DNA of 64,000 nt from Medicago truncatula (taxonomy: Eukaryota; Streptophyta; Magnoliopsida; Fabales; Fabaceae): the NCBI RefSeq assembly GCF_003473485.1, contig NC_053048.1, positions 32,546,755 through 32,610,754 of the forward strand. The letters are read 5' to 3'. Position numbers and translations under genes: made by a program. This document shows, in pieces, positions 24,980 through 36,340 of this stretch. Numbering within the stretch: position 1 is the stretch's first letter; each line of letters starts with the position of its first letter. Below the pieces are notes generated by a model. That model did not search any database. It saw only the letters and a list, made by a program, of their open reading frames with translations, and had not been told where the DNA came from.

Positions 24980-25247
24980 AACATTTTCATATTTTTTTCA
25001 TTGCCAGATTCTAACCACTGTTCCATTGCTAAAAAAGCTTTGGGATATCAAAAGACAAACGAATAAACACAAAAAACTGAAAATACTTGATCATAAACAA
25101 CAACCATAAAGAGGTTCAATTTCAATCATATTATCATAAACATTCAAAGCTAAAAGGATGACAAAATGGTCCAAAAGTACATACATAACTTTAGACATTA
25201 TCAAACTACTAGTATTAACAGCAGAATGTTATCAATACATCAGAATC

Positions 25248-27904
25248 TTAGAATTTATCTATAATTACACCATCTCTAGAAACTTCATAAGCTTCCCTTT
25301 TCCTTGTTTTCTTCATGCCAGCAGTGAAGTTCAGCTTTGGTCCCTCGGATGAAATGGCGGTAACTTTCACCCACACCAACACTTTGGTCTTCATACCCTC
25401 TATATCAGCTAGCTTTCCTTTCTCCAAGTAACCAGAAACAGTGGTTGTGAAGCGCAAGACTGATGAATCTCTATAGCCTACTTCACACACTTGAGGAATG
25501 TAAACAACAAGCTTTCTTGTTTCTTCATTGAACTCGTAGTTTGTTGCGTCACGGGGAAAGATTCCTATTGGTAGATCATACTCCTTCAGCAACTCTGTTA
25601 ATGGTTTTTGCATCTTTCCTGCAAAACGATACCTCAACATGTTAGAGTGTAAAATTAGGGTCTGTTTAGATTTACTTATTTGAACTTATTTTCTGGCATA
25701 AGTACTTATGAGACAGTGTCAGAGAACCAACAAAAATAGCTTATGACATGTCTACAAGTTGTTTTCAGCTTATTTCAAATAAACAGGGCCTTAATCAAAG
25801 TAGAATATTTATTAAATCTGATTTTTTAATAAGAAGTGTTAGAACAAAGTAACCTGATTGAGAAACACAGAATAATTATAGAGAAAAGAAATACAAACCT
25901 TTTAATTTGTTGACGAGCCATTTGGTTCCTCCTTCAATGCTGCTTGACAGTGACTAAAAAAACCAAAGGAAGAGTGTTAATATAAACATCCAATCAAGCA
26001 ATGAAATCTACTTTACAACATTTGCTAGTCTAATGGAAACGTTACAGCCCTCAAGACTCAGAAATGACTTCCATTATTAGTAATGAGGATAAATCAATCT
26101 TGAACATTGCACGTTTCCTCATATTCAGATCAAAGAAATATTTTATGACCTAACCGAATAAGAACTAGAAAACCAAGGCAATTGTTATGTCATTAACAAG
26201 CCAACAAATTTTCCCATACAAAGTGAAAAGTTTCAAATATCCAGTAAAGATAATGGACAAATACCAGTCAGGCGTCGGCTTCAAAATTGATTTTATCGTG
26301 CATTAAACAGAAACTTCTGTAATTGATACTAGAAGCGAAATCTTACACAAATGATATATCAATCTATAGACACAAGTTACATTATTTCTTTGTACAATCT
26401 ATACAGACAGATTTTGCTTAAGATTGATTTTTTAATGTTAGGATTAAAACATAATCCTGTGCCCAACGCCAAAGTCTCACATTTATCCTTAGGCATCCTA
26501 AATTCTATGCACTAAAACCACATACTATGAGTTAAAAATTTGACATCGATACAAAATCTGAGAGCTGCTTATAACCATACTATTTTATATTTACAATTCA
26601 AAACTCCAATATCCTACAACAGAGGCAAAATAAACTCAAATAAACTATGAAATACATTTGGCTTATTAAATAAAGAACACCAAGTATTCGACAAGGGAAA
26701 TCAACAAACACCTATTGGTTAACTCATATGTAGATATCAGAAGAGAAATACGGTCACGATAACCAACACCATTTAATACTTTTACATCGTTATCAAACTC
26801 ATAAAAAGATTGATCAAGGTGACAGCTTGATTCCAAAGGGTAACCGCTCTTTACTGATACACACAAGGTGCAAACCAAAACATTCTAGAATTCATGCAAC
26901 ATTACGATACACCCACTTTTTATTGGCTGTTTTTAATCGATAAACCAATGCTCCACGTGTTTACGCCGCTAGATTGGTAGGCTTAAAAACGTGGAGTCCT
27001 GGCACATAAACATAAATCGGGTGCAATGTCGATTGTCACATGATGCACAAAGCTTCTAGCACCTAGTTACACCTCCCCCTTCCCAATCACAACCAAAATT
27101 GTCATTGTCATTATCAGACATAAACAAACTGCTAAATTTCTTAATAATCCGAATTTTACAGTTCTCCCCCAAAACTTTTATTTATTTATTTATATAAAAA
27201 AAAAAAAAAAAAAAAAAACAACGTATGAAATTTAATCTTCCAACTTCCAATTAAGTTTCATATCTAGGGAGTATCCCAAAAGAACATATCTCAATTCACA
27301 GCAGTGAAACAACATGCAATTACACGCATTAATTAATTTCGACCATCGATTTCGACTCAAATTACACATTCACCAAATTAGCGTTAAATAATCTCGACCA
27401 TTGATTTGAGATCATTTGGCCAAGTTGGACCTGGATTCTCTTCGGTCAAAGGAAGTCGGTCCAGATTTAAAATTCGACAAATAAATCAAAAACATTATAA
27501 ACCACCAATTAAAATCAGATAGCTGAGAATCTGAGATGGTTATGCAGTCACAATTTGACCCCAAGAAATCTATTTGTTGGCCAAAATTAATAACTACTCA
27601 CATAGTTACCATGGAATCCGAATCAGAATCCCAAAAGGAGCTTATGTATGTCTCAATCACATGAATAATCAACAAATTCAAGAATCTTTAAGCAAGACAT
27701 GACATTTACATAGAATTCAAGTATCCAACTAAAAAAAGAAGAGGAAAAATTGAAGTGAAGTTTAGGAAATAAAAAAAAGAGTAAAAAGGGGGGTGTAGGG
27801 TTTGAAGAAGTACTTACGTTGATATCATCACCGACAGAGTTGAGTTCCTTGTTGGCTTTCTTGCTGAACCAGTAAGATCCAACCTTGTTCAATACCTGAT
27901 CCAT
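25248..27904 (-). CDS. DUF538 family protein (At5g01610-like)
   Basis: Three exons: 27904-27818, 25953-25899 and 25618-25248. Borders are GT-AG (ATCAAC|GTAAGT; TTTTTAG|TCACTG; AAAAG|GTTTG; TTTTGCAG|GAAAG) and the product is 170 residues, the length I recall for the Arabidopsis relative. The N-terminus MDQVLNKVGSYWFSKKANKE is followed by TKWLVNKLKG and the DUF538 core: LLKEYDLPIGIFPRDATNYE, then VVYIPQVCEVGYRDSS and GMKTKVLVWVKVT. It ends TAGMKKTRKREAYEV. DUF538 proteins are small plant proteins with a beta-barrel fold reminiscent of lipid-transfer or BPI folds. Their role is unsettled and stress links have been proposed. No signal peptide is seen, consistent with the At5g01610 subgroup. The first intron is long (about 1.9 kb). 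Confidence 0.93.
25660..25800. mobile_element. MITE copy in a DUF538-gene intron
   Basis: The text begins GGGTCTGTTTAGATTTACTT and ends TTCAAATAAACAGGGCC, with CTTATGACATGTCTACAAG in between. This is the same family as 19785 and 56009. Its ends GGGTCTGTTTA and AAACAGGGCC are inverted. It lies in the second intron. Confidence 0.6.
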
Positions 27905-28274
27905 TCACCCACTACTCTTCTTCTCTCTACGAAAGGGGAATCAGGAATTTTTCTTTTTTTTTTTTAATTTTTACAATTCTAAATGTATAAATATAATAAT
28001 AAATACACGCTGACTAGTCAGTCTTTTTCAGACCATGGGCTTCTTCCTAAGCTTATTGATTAAGTAAATGATCTGTAAATATTTAAAATTTTGTTTTTAA
28101 TTCTACAAAAGAAAATTGCAGTTTTAATTCCTATAAAGTTTTCAGTCTAACATTTTTAATTCTTATAAGCTCTCAAAAAAAATTTATAATTCTTATAAAA
28201 AAATATCAGTATTTTTTTTCTCTAATGTACTAAAGAAATTTTTTATAAAGACTAAAATGTGTTATTTATATATA

Positions 28275-29105
28275 CTAGCAGAAAGATGAGCACTTTCGTG
28301 TCCATCTGTCCGCTCTTTTTACTACGCTAATATATGTAATTATTTTATTATGTTTGTTTGTATAATTTTGATTAAAATTTTTAAATATTAATGGAAATTA
28401 TTGTTATATTAATTTATAAACAAAATATTGTCAAGGCATATAACAAAATTACTTTTGAACTCAATATATTTTAGTTTGCCTGCATATAAAATTAACATAA
28501 AATATTGATCATTTATTGTTTATTCTAATAGTAATTAGTAACATCATAACATAAATGACATGTTATGTAAAAGAAACATTGTTATGATTGCGATAAAAGA
28601 ATATCTATAAACACTATATTTTTTCGTAAAGTCTCCATCTTCTCTTTCTATTTTCCCTTCTTTAATGAGAACTTTTGTTGAATTTTGAGAAATTCATCTT
28701 GATAAAGCTACATATAATTGACCGTTCGTGGAAGATATATTTTGACATTGGAAATGTTCTGCCTTTGTGACTTATTTATGGTAGTAGCAAAAATTAGTCT
28801 AACGGGAAACTATTTTCTACTAAGCACAAAGGGAAGCCCTGCACTTCTATTTGTTTTTAATTTAATTTTGGGCAAGAATGCTCTTTTTCCAGCATTGCTT
28901 CCTGTTACGATTTCCACATCCAACATATTCTTAAATAAACCACAATATAACAATCGTGTCCCATTACACAAGCCATATCTAGGGTCTATGTTTCGCAACA
29001 ACATCAAAGGTGCACTGTTTTTTACCTTTAAAATATGTGGTGGGATACTTCCTTGAGAAATTGAGTTTAGGAATTCCTGTTGATATGGTAGTATAGTCAT
29101 TTGTT
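28275..29105 (-). mobile_element. Helitron remnant: helicase C-terminus and 3' end
   Basis: On the minus strand 29100-28810 reads FLNSISQGSIPPHILKVKN, then LMLLRNIDPRYGLCNGTRL and ITGSNAGKRAFLP-like text. This is the C-terminal part of the Helitron RepHel helicase (PIF1-like). The match continues to about 28690 with FATTINKSQRQ and, after a frame change, QLYVALSR, the last helicase motif. The element then ends at 28275 with a small hairpin (CACGAAAGTG) and CTAG, followed by T, as Helitron 3' ends require (CTRR, insertion at AT). The Rep domain and 5' end were not found, so this is a 5'-truncated, frame-broken copy. It shares its 3' terminus style with 63560-63635. Confidence 0.8.
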
Positions 29106-29229
29106 TCTTTCTACCCTATTTATCTATCTTTAATCCACCAGTTCTGTTTTCACTTCTATTTGATTTTTTTTTTATATTGTGATTATGAATTATAATATTA
29201 CTCATCGCCTATGAATCACATACACTCCT

Positions 29230-29372
29230 CATATTAAATGTTTCTGAACACGTGTTGCATCCGCATCCACAAATATAATTACCCAAAATTATGTGATTTT
29301 CTCAAATTATAACATTATTGGTGTGTCAATATCCGTGTTGTATCTGGTGTCGGTGTTTGTATCCACACTTCT
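29230..29372. mobile_element. Degraded MITE (same family as 20336 and 51323)
   Basis: The phrases GAACACGTGTTGCATCCGCA, GTGTCGGTGTTTG and TATCCACACTTC, arranged around an AT-rich middle, match the GTGTCGGTGTCG-type MITE but with many changes. Confidence 0.4.
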
Positions 29373-29870
29373 TAATTAGCGGTCCTCTCTTTTAATGGCC
29401 TCTAAGATGGTGGTTTGAATGTAACCAAAAACAAAAGATGGTGGTTTGGAGCTTTCTAGTGTTTCTGTTTTTAGTTGTTGGTAACATGAGTGTGATTATG
29501 GTTTAACAATTTTGATTTGTTTAAATGGTTTTAACACTTTGATTTCACTGTATTTTGTTGGATATTGGATGGGGGCCATGAGAGCAATTTATCAATTGTA
29601 TAAATGTAGAACGGCAGAGGAAGGAGCTTAACGGCAGGGGATGTTATTGCTTATTTTCCCTTTATTTAATAATAATTAAAAAAAACCACGGTTCTCTTTA
29701 TATAAAAAAGAAAGTCACGCTATCATAGTTTGTATAAGCAATTATAAACCAGCAAAGTCAAATAATCTTTAAAATTAATCGTAAACAATTTGAATCATAA
29801 TCACTTATAAACTAACAAAGTCAAATATAATCCATAAAATTAATCGACTTTGATTAGTTATAAGATGAAA

Positions 29871-30190
29871 GGATTTAAAGTCCAATCTTTAACGTTATAT
29901 TTTGCTCACGTTTGTTGCTAATCTTTTTTTTCTTCAGAAGATTTAAAGTCCAATATTTAACATTATTTTTGCTCATGTTTGTTATTAATATTTTTTTTAG
30001 AGTATTTAAAGTCCAATCTTTAACATTATATTATCTTTTGCTCACATTTGTTACTAATATTTTTTTAGAGGATTTAAAGTCCAATCGTGAACATGATTTT
30101 TTGCTCACGTTTGTTACTAATCTTTTTTTAGAAGATTTAAAGTCAAATCTGTAACAATATTTTTTGCTCATGTTTGTTAATAATATTTTT
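29871..30190 (+). repeat. Tandem repeat, about 60-65-bp unit, about five copies
   Basis: Units contain GATTTAAAGTCCAATC, then TTTAACATTAT, TTTTGCTCAYGTTTGTTACTAAT and a T-run. They recur at about 29871, 29938, 30001, 30068 and 30134 with slight length changes. The open frame at 29912-30154 is simply the translated repeat and not a gene. The text TTATATTTTGCTCA next to the CACTA insertion at 30678 resembles one more broken unit. Confidence 0.8.
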
Positions 30191-31289
30191 TTGGTCAAAT
30201 GCATCTAAAGGTCCTTTAAGTTTTTCATTTTTTCCAAAGTGGTCCTTTAAGTTTCAAAAGTCCTAAACAAGTCCTTTTAGTTTTTGAATCGTTATTTTAT
30301 AATTGGCTAACATAAGAACAGTTCATAAAGAATTGTGTGTAAATTTTCTCCTTAAATTAAATTTATTCTTATCTATTTGTTACATGTGTTATTTGTATTT
30401 AAAATTAAAATTAAAAATTAAGAATATTTTTGAAGAAAAAAAAATCCAACGCAAAAGTGTGCTGAAAGGGGTAGTTTTCTTTATATATAGTATAAATATA
30501 AATATAGATTTACAGAGACTTCTTACTTAATTATATATATTATGGAAATCTAATTATTGATATATTTCTTTAGGAAGTTTTTTTTTCTTCTTTTGATAAA
30601 ACAAGGAAAGTAAAGATAAGTTAACAATTCAGATATTGTTAATGATGTGAGTAGGTTGGATTAAGTTATATTTTGCTCACTACAAGAAATTTGATCTGTA
30701 GTGACAAACAAAAACCGTCACTATAGACTATTGTTCCGTAGTTAAAGGTCGCAAAAACATTTATCCACGGCTACATTGGCCGTGTAGTTTGCTCAACGAA
30801 TGGCAATGGAATTTTGTCCGTCGGTCATTGCAAGGTGACCGTCACTGTATGTTTTAGACCTTTACATACGGATAAACCGTAGGTATTTCTATGAAATCCA
30901 ATGAAAATATAAAAGACCTTTACCTACGGTTTAACTGTCACTAAAAGTATTATTTTTTTAAAAAAAATTAATTTTCATTCTACCATAAATTCTAAAAATT
31001 AAATAATTCATAAAATTACCTATAAAATTAGTTTACACCATAAATTCATTCCACCATAAATTCTAAAAAATAAATACTTCATAAAAAAAAAAATACTTCA
31101 TAAATTGTAGAATATAAAACTGGAGTCGATAAAATCATGTTAAGTTAATTCAATAATGAAGAATTATGAATAGCATAAAAGAATTATTTGTCTCTCTACA
31201 TTGATAAGAAGCTGAGAACTCTACATTGTAACTAAGTTAAGAAATTAATTTATTCTTCTCTAAACAAAACCAATCAATTCTTCAAAATT

Positions 31290-31385
31290 CCAATGTGACT
31301 GATCTTGAAGGCCACCATCCAATCACACCAGGTGGCTTCCCTTGAGCATCACGCAGACGCCAAAATTCTATCTTGACAGAATTCC
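31290..31385 (-). pseudogene. Captured exon of an unidentified gene in the CACTA
   Basis: After a TTATTTGTAG acceptor the minus strand reads NSVKIEFWRLRDAQGKPPG then VIGWWPSRSVTLE, clearly protein-like and Trp-rich. I cannot name the family. It lacks start and stop contexts and is one exon only. Confidence 0.5.
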
Positions 31386-32145
31386 TACAAATAATGGTAA
31401 CATGAGAAAATGAATTCAATACCTTAGCAATAATGGTAACATGAGAAAATGAATTCCTACCTCATGTTTTGTTCACTGATTTTTGTAAAGCCTGAGAAAT
31501 GAGTATTGAACCAACCATTATGAAATGTCGGTCTAGTAATCTAAAGTTATTCACCTCCATTTGCAGAATAGGGATGGTTGGAAAGTACTTTCCTATTTTC
31601 TTTATTGTTAATAGGCTTATATTAAGTTTCTTGGGATGTTATTTTGTTGAGATTTGTTGGGAAATTGGTGAGAGAGTTCAGTGTGATTTTGAATATAACA
31701 TCTAGAAGTAGGTAATGGTGATGGAGTGTCTAATGAAATGGAACAATGGGAATTGGAGTGTTCAATAACAAATATATCCATACAACGAGTGAACTTGCTG
31801 ATATGTTAACTAAACTCAAAAGGCCCTATAGTACAAAACCAATCCAGATTAACAAACCACCACACAATGAACAAAAAACAAAACCACAGAGGCTCCAAAG
31901 GCCAAAACAGAGAACACCAAACAAAGATACAGCAAGAGGAACACATGATGTGGAATAGCCTTTTGTAATTGTTCTTACTGTTACTAAGAAGGCAAAAAAT
32001 ATAATGTGATGGAGGAAGACTCATATTATCCATTAGAAGTTCAAGCAGTCCACAGTCTATTAAAATTTATAAGAGAGACATGTAAGGTATAGTAAGAAGA
32101 AAAACAATGTAGTAGTGAGAGCACACCTCTAAAAGAAAATGAGCA

Positions 32146-32944
32146 CACCAAGTCCTCTTGTTGTCATTGCTGGTGAACCGATGTGGATGCCTCCAGGAAC
32201 CAGGGCACTCTTGTCACCTTTTGTAATAATTAGCAAATGTCAATAATAATCACAACAAATAAGCAAAAATGCCAAGAGGGTGTTTGGTAGTGGAATTTTT
32301 TTAACTCTCTTAAATTGGGAGTCTTGAACTGTCATGATTCGTACCAAAAAACAAGAAATTACCATTCCTAAACATTCACGAGATGGAATGGGAATCAAAA
32401 ATTCACATGGAGGTGAAAAACTTGAAGCATCCCATAAACCCCCTTGCATTTCTAGGAAACATGATTCCTATGAATGAAAAATGACTTCACATACCAAACA
32501 CTCCCTAAATTATATGCAACAGACATCAAGTCACTCACCAGGCACTGAATTCTTGTTGAGGGTTATCAAAGCCATGTCAAGAATTTTCTCCACTCGAGCA
32601 CCATCAATACCCTAAAGGACGTGATGTTATACGAAATACAGTCAGGTACTAAAAGGATATACATCAATAAGAAAAATCAAACCTATTTTCAAACTAAAAA
32701 ATACGGCAGCAATTTACATAGCACTACAAAATTTTCTAAAAATTTCACACTCCTTCCTTATTTCTATAAAAGATTGGGGAAGGGAAGCCAAAACAGAACT
32801 ATCATTATATTGACAAAGAAAAGAGCAACAAGCTTACTGATGGCCTCAGATCAACAAGAACCAGGTGATTATCACTACCACCAAAAATCAGTTTATATCA
32901 TGCTCAACTAAGCAGTTAGCAAGAGCTCTGCAGTTAGCGACCAC
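32146..32944 (-). pseudogene. Captured serine hydroxymethyltransferase exons
   Basis: Three consecutive exons with their introns, minus strand: 32944-32838 (VVANCRALANCLVEH ... GSDNHLVLVDLRP), 32611-32539 (GIDGARVEKILDMALITLNK) and 32217 to about 32146 (GDKSALVPGGIHIGSPAMTT then RGL). These are the C-terminal third of plant SHMT, a PLP enzyme that converts serine and glycine with folate C1 transfer; they fit the mitochondrial or cytosolic type. Splice borders are preserved. The first exon has a one-base deletion after VEH, which breaks the frame. Retained introns show DNA-level capture, not retrocopying. Confidence 0.85.
32277..32506. mobile_element. MITE nested in the captured SHMT intron
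   Basis: 230 bp with inverted ends AGGGTGTTTGGTA and TACCAAACACTCCCT. GGGTGTTTGGT-type ends are common in plant hAT/PIF MITEs. It lies between the second and third captured exons. Whether it came with the donor gene or inserted later could be told from the donor intron. Confidence 0.65.
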
Positions 32945-33360
32945 CTGCACAATGATAGGTTTGGGAGTGTTATTGTTGTGGTTACGAGGACCCCCCTAAA
33001 AAATTCTTCACTATATTAAAATCACAAACTAGGAAGGTAAAGAAGGTAAATGCATCTGACTCAATTGGCCAAAATCAAACACCAAAAATTCAAACAAATA
33101 TTGCAATGTTATATCTTTCAATCCTACTACACACTACATGATATGCAAGCCAATCAGCCAAATTTGGCCACCATTTCATCAACCTATTATCTCGCATTTT
33201 ATTCTTTTCTCTAGATGCAAAATAAATGCATCCAATAAAATAAGTAAAACCATAAAATATTCTTCAAGTCCAACAAAAGCTTATTCTACAACCACATACT
33301 TCAAAGAAGAAGAAACTGATAAAATATTACATCAAAATATCATTTTATTGTCATACTCAC

Positions 33361-33411
33361 CTGGCCCTTGGCATCGAAAACCCGCCACCGGAGACCATCG
33401 AGATTACTTCA
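33361..33411 (-). pseudogene. Captured exon of mitochondrial ribosomal protein L13
   Basis: The minus strand reads SNLDGLRWRVFDAKGQ and then a GT donor (CCAG|GTGAGT). This matches the N-terminal exon end of plant mitochondrial bL13 (At3g01790 type), where LGRLASQI would follow in the next exon; that exon is absent here. Short but distinctive. Confidence 0.65.
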
Positions 33412-34579
33412 TTTAATTCCTATTGCAGAACAACAATATTTATCACAATACAATTCCATAAAAGATTCAATTTCATCCCATATAACACTGATTTCAACCT
33501 ACAACAGAACAAACACATTTTCACAAACACTTGGCATGCATACTTGAATAAACTAGTGGATTATTTAGGAGCAAATTGAACCTGAGATTTGGCATCAGCA
33601 CACCGTATCCAAAAATTGGAGGAATTTCATTTTGCGGCTACGAACTCGAGATAATCACATGTTGCAGGGAAGAATTATCCGAGTTATAGATGAAACACAT
33701 CAATTTCAACATCAATTTGAAACTCAAGTTCAATTTCAACAATAGAAACACATCAATTTCAAAATTAATTTAAAATCTAACAACAACGAATCAATTTCAA
33801 CATCAGCAACAACAACAATTTCAAAATAAATAGCACAAATCTCAGAGAATGAGAACACTAACCCTATCGATGAGAAGAAATGCTAAGAATCGCCATCATC
33901 GCTTCTGCTGCTGCGACGTAACCCAATTTAAAGGCTTGACGAAGGTGAGAATCTGCGATTGAGAGATACGGTGGCAATGTGAGACGTGCGAGGTTGTGAT
34001 ACGGTGGCGAAGTGAGAAATACGGCGGTGAAGTTGAGATATACGGTGGCGAGGTGAGGTTCGCGGCGATTTGCGATTGGAGTGAAGTTTGTGTTCGATCC
34101 AGAGAAAGTGAATTTGTACGAATTGTTTTGTTTGTAAATAATAATAATAATAGTTTTCGTGACGGTTATGACTTGTCCGTAGGTAAAAATGGTCGTACTC
34201 TGAAAACTGGCCGTAGCCATAGGTCACTTTTCTTGTAGTGGCTGGTTGTTTTTCCTTTACATGTTTTCTGCCGGGTAAATCAACTTTGTTTATAAGATAT
34301 CCCATTTTAGTTAATTTGTTCAAAAAAAAAAATTATATTTTGTAAGATTTAACGGGTGTATTGGATTAAAATTTTTTTGTGATATTAAAAAAAATCTTGT
34401 GGCATTCAATCAAGATTCTTTGTAATTTAAAAAAAATCTAGTGGTATTCAATCAAAATTTTTCATCACTTAAAAAAAAATTTGTGGTATTCAAAATCATT
34501 CAAATTTCGTAGGATTGTTTAATAAATTGAATTATGATGGATTTTGTGGGATTTTCTAATAAAATTTTAGCATGAAAAA

Positions 34580-35069
34580 GTCATTATGGCACCATCTTCA
34601 ATGATCTTGTCAATACGACCATTAAACATGATTCCACGGTTGAACCTGCTTGGACACGTCGTTTGACATTTTCTTGGACAACAAAAACTCTAGGGTTTTA
34701 TACCTAGAACAAGGGTTTTTGAAAGGAGGAATGGAGCAGTTTCAGGTTGCCTCATCTTACGGTCAACATCTAAAGTCCCTTTCGCACCAATTATCTAATG
34801 TTGGTGCTCTTGATTCCAATCAACAATTGGTTTGCCAACTTGTTTCTCGTTTAACATATGATTATGCCATTGTCGGTTCCCAAATTCATCATGGCGACAT
34901 TCTTCCTCCTCTTTACAAGGCTCGCTTTATGCTCATTTTTAAGGAAACAACATGGGCAAAGAGAGCAGTGTTCCACCCATGTAACAAAACCTTTGTTATC
35001 TCTCAAAATGATAATTTTATTGGAAATTTATCTACCCACCCCAACAGCAGCAACAACAACGACTATTAG
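34580..35069 (+). mobile_element. Ty1/copia gag-derived fossil fragment
   Basis: Fragment of the gag (UBN2-type) region of a Ty1/copia LTR retrotransposon: LSHQLSNVGALDSNQQLVCQ, LTYDYAIVGSQI and LPPLYKARFMLIFKETT are characteristic. Only part of gag is present, with no LTR, protease, integrase or reverse transcriptase beside it. It is a broken, partial copy. Confidence 0.7.
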
Positions 35070-36340
35070 ATTAGAATTAGTTAAAGAACAACAACCCTTA
35101 AGTTTTGATGATAACAAATATATGAGAACACTTAGGATCATTAATGTGTATTTAAGTGTGCAAAAACTTCTAATTAAATGAACTTGAAGGTGAGAAAAAC
35201 ACAAGAAAGGAGTTGAATCACTACAAAAAAAATGCGTTTTTTCTGACGGCTAAAAAATGTATGTTCCGGCGGTTTTAGCCGCCGCTATGCACAATTCTGG
35301 TGTTTTTATAACTGTGGAAATTTTGTCTGCCACAACGTTTGCAGCGGTAGTTTTTAGGTAGCCGCCATGGTAGCCGCCGTTTTATACCTGTGTTAGCTTT
35401 TTCTTCTTTTTAAACTAAATCCAGAGTCTGATAGAATTCAGAGTCTGGAACAATGTTCAGAGTCTAATGCATCAGATAAAGTAAAGATAGAGAGAGAAGA
35501 TAAAGACACATATCAATTATCTTGGTTCCTTCCACAATCCGGAAGTAGTTTAGTCCCTCTTGCACTTCCAACGAGATTTCACTATAATCCAATCTGATTA
35601 CAAATGCTCAAGCACACAAGCAAGAGACTTCAAATACTCTCAAGCACACAAGCAAGAGATTTCCTATGCTCAAGCACAAAAACAAGAGACTTCTAAACAA
35701 ACAAATTATAAAGAAATAAGTTTGGTTTGAACACTTGATATACAATCAGTGATGTTCATAATACAAAACAAATCAGACTCTTAAGACTCTAGAATTTACA
35801 AGATATGAAAGTTGTTAAGAAATTTTAAGTGTTTGATGCACAAAAATTTCAGCAGAGTTTTGACACAGTTTAAATGTTCTATAGTCTCTACTAATCTTCA
35901 AGTCTTCATTCATTTATATAGATGTATTAAAGAGACGTTGTAGAGGTGTCAACACATCAAAGAGTCGTTATTGAAGCTTGTTCAATCACCAATGATCTTT
36001 TACTTGATTTGGTTAATGTCCTAGGAAGGAATAATTTGAAATTCATTCGTTGTGTCGAGAATTAACCAGTTGACACACAGTTGTAACAATACTATGCTCA
36101 GGAAATGTTGGAGTAGTGGAGTAGTGGTTGTACAATTGTACTATTATCCTTGCTCTGTCCTTCTTCAGTGGATAAATATCCAATGCCTCCTTTGAAATAG
36201 TCGTTGCCCCAGTTTTCTATTCCTTCTACACAATTGTGTCTTCAAATAATCAATTAACTGATTTCAAATTCTTCACTTTAGACTCTGAGTGACTTCAGAT
36301 TCTGATAGACAGCTTCTGATAGTCTTCATACCGAGACTTG
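35070..36340. other. Repetitive non-coding DNA with a truncated CACTA end
   Basis: At 35219 CACTACAAAAAAAATGCG followed by paired GGCGGTTTTAGCCGCCG motifs is a CACTA-type terminus; its partner end was not found, so about 170 bp remain. Around it is repetitive text (GATAACAAATATATGAGAAC; TCAAGCACACAAGCAAGAGA occurring two to three times at about 35608-35700; GACTCTGAGTGACTTCAGA) that looks like degraded retrotransposon non-coding sequence. No gene is supported. Confidence 0.45.

Larger units (their letters stand above)
30678..34240 (-). mobile_element. CACTA (En/Spm) element carrying host gene fragments
   Basis: 3563 bp. It starts CACTACAAGAAA (30678) and ends TTTTCTTGTAGTG (34240), with the 3-bp target duplication GCT on both sides (30675-30677, 34241-34243). 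Subterminal regions have repeated CCGTCACTA, CCGTAGGTA and GGCCGTAG motifs in both orientations, as CACTA transposase-binding arrays do. I found no TNPA/TNPD transposase, so it is non-autonomous. Between the ends, on the minus strand, are exon pieces of serine hydroxymethyltransferase (32944-32146), of mitochondrial L13 (33411-33361) and of an unknown gene (31385-31290). It also contains a nested MITE (32277-32506). Complete ends and TSD suggest it is fairly intact as a non-autonomous element. Confidence 0.85.

Noticed and set aside
29912-30154. 80-codon hydrophobic frame
   Set aside because: It is the translation of the 60-65-bp tandem repeat.
31746-31830. Possible copia-type integrase/RNase H tail (NKYIHTTSELADMLTK) inside the CACTA
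   Set aside because: Only about 16 residues resemble the copia motif, without other parts of such an element; too short to call.
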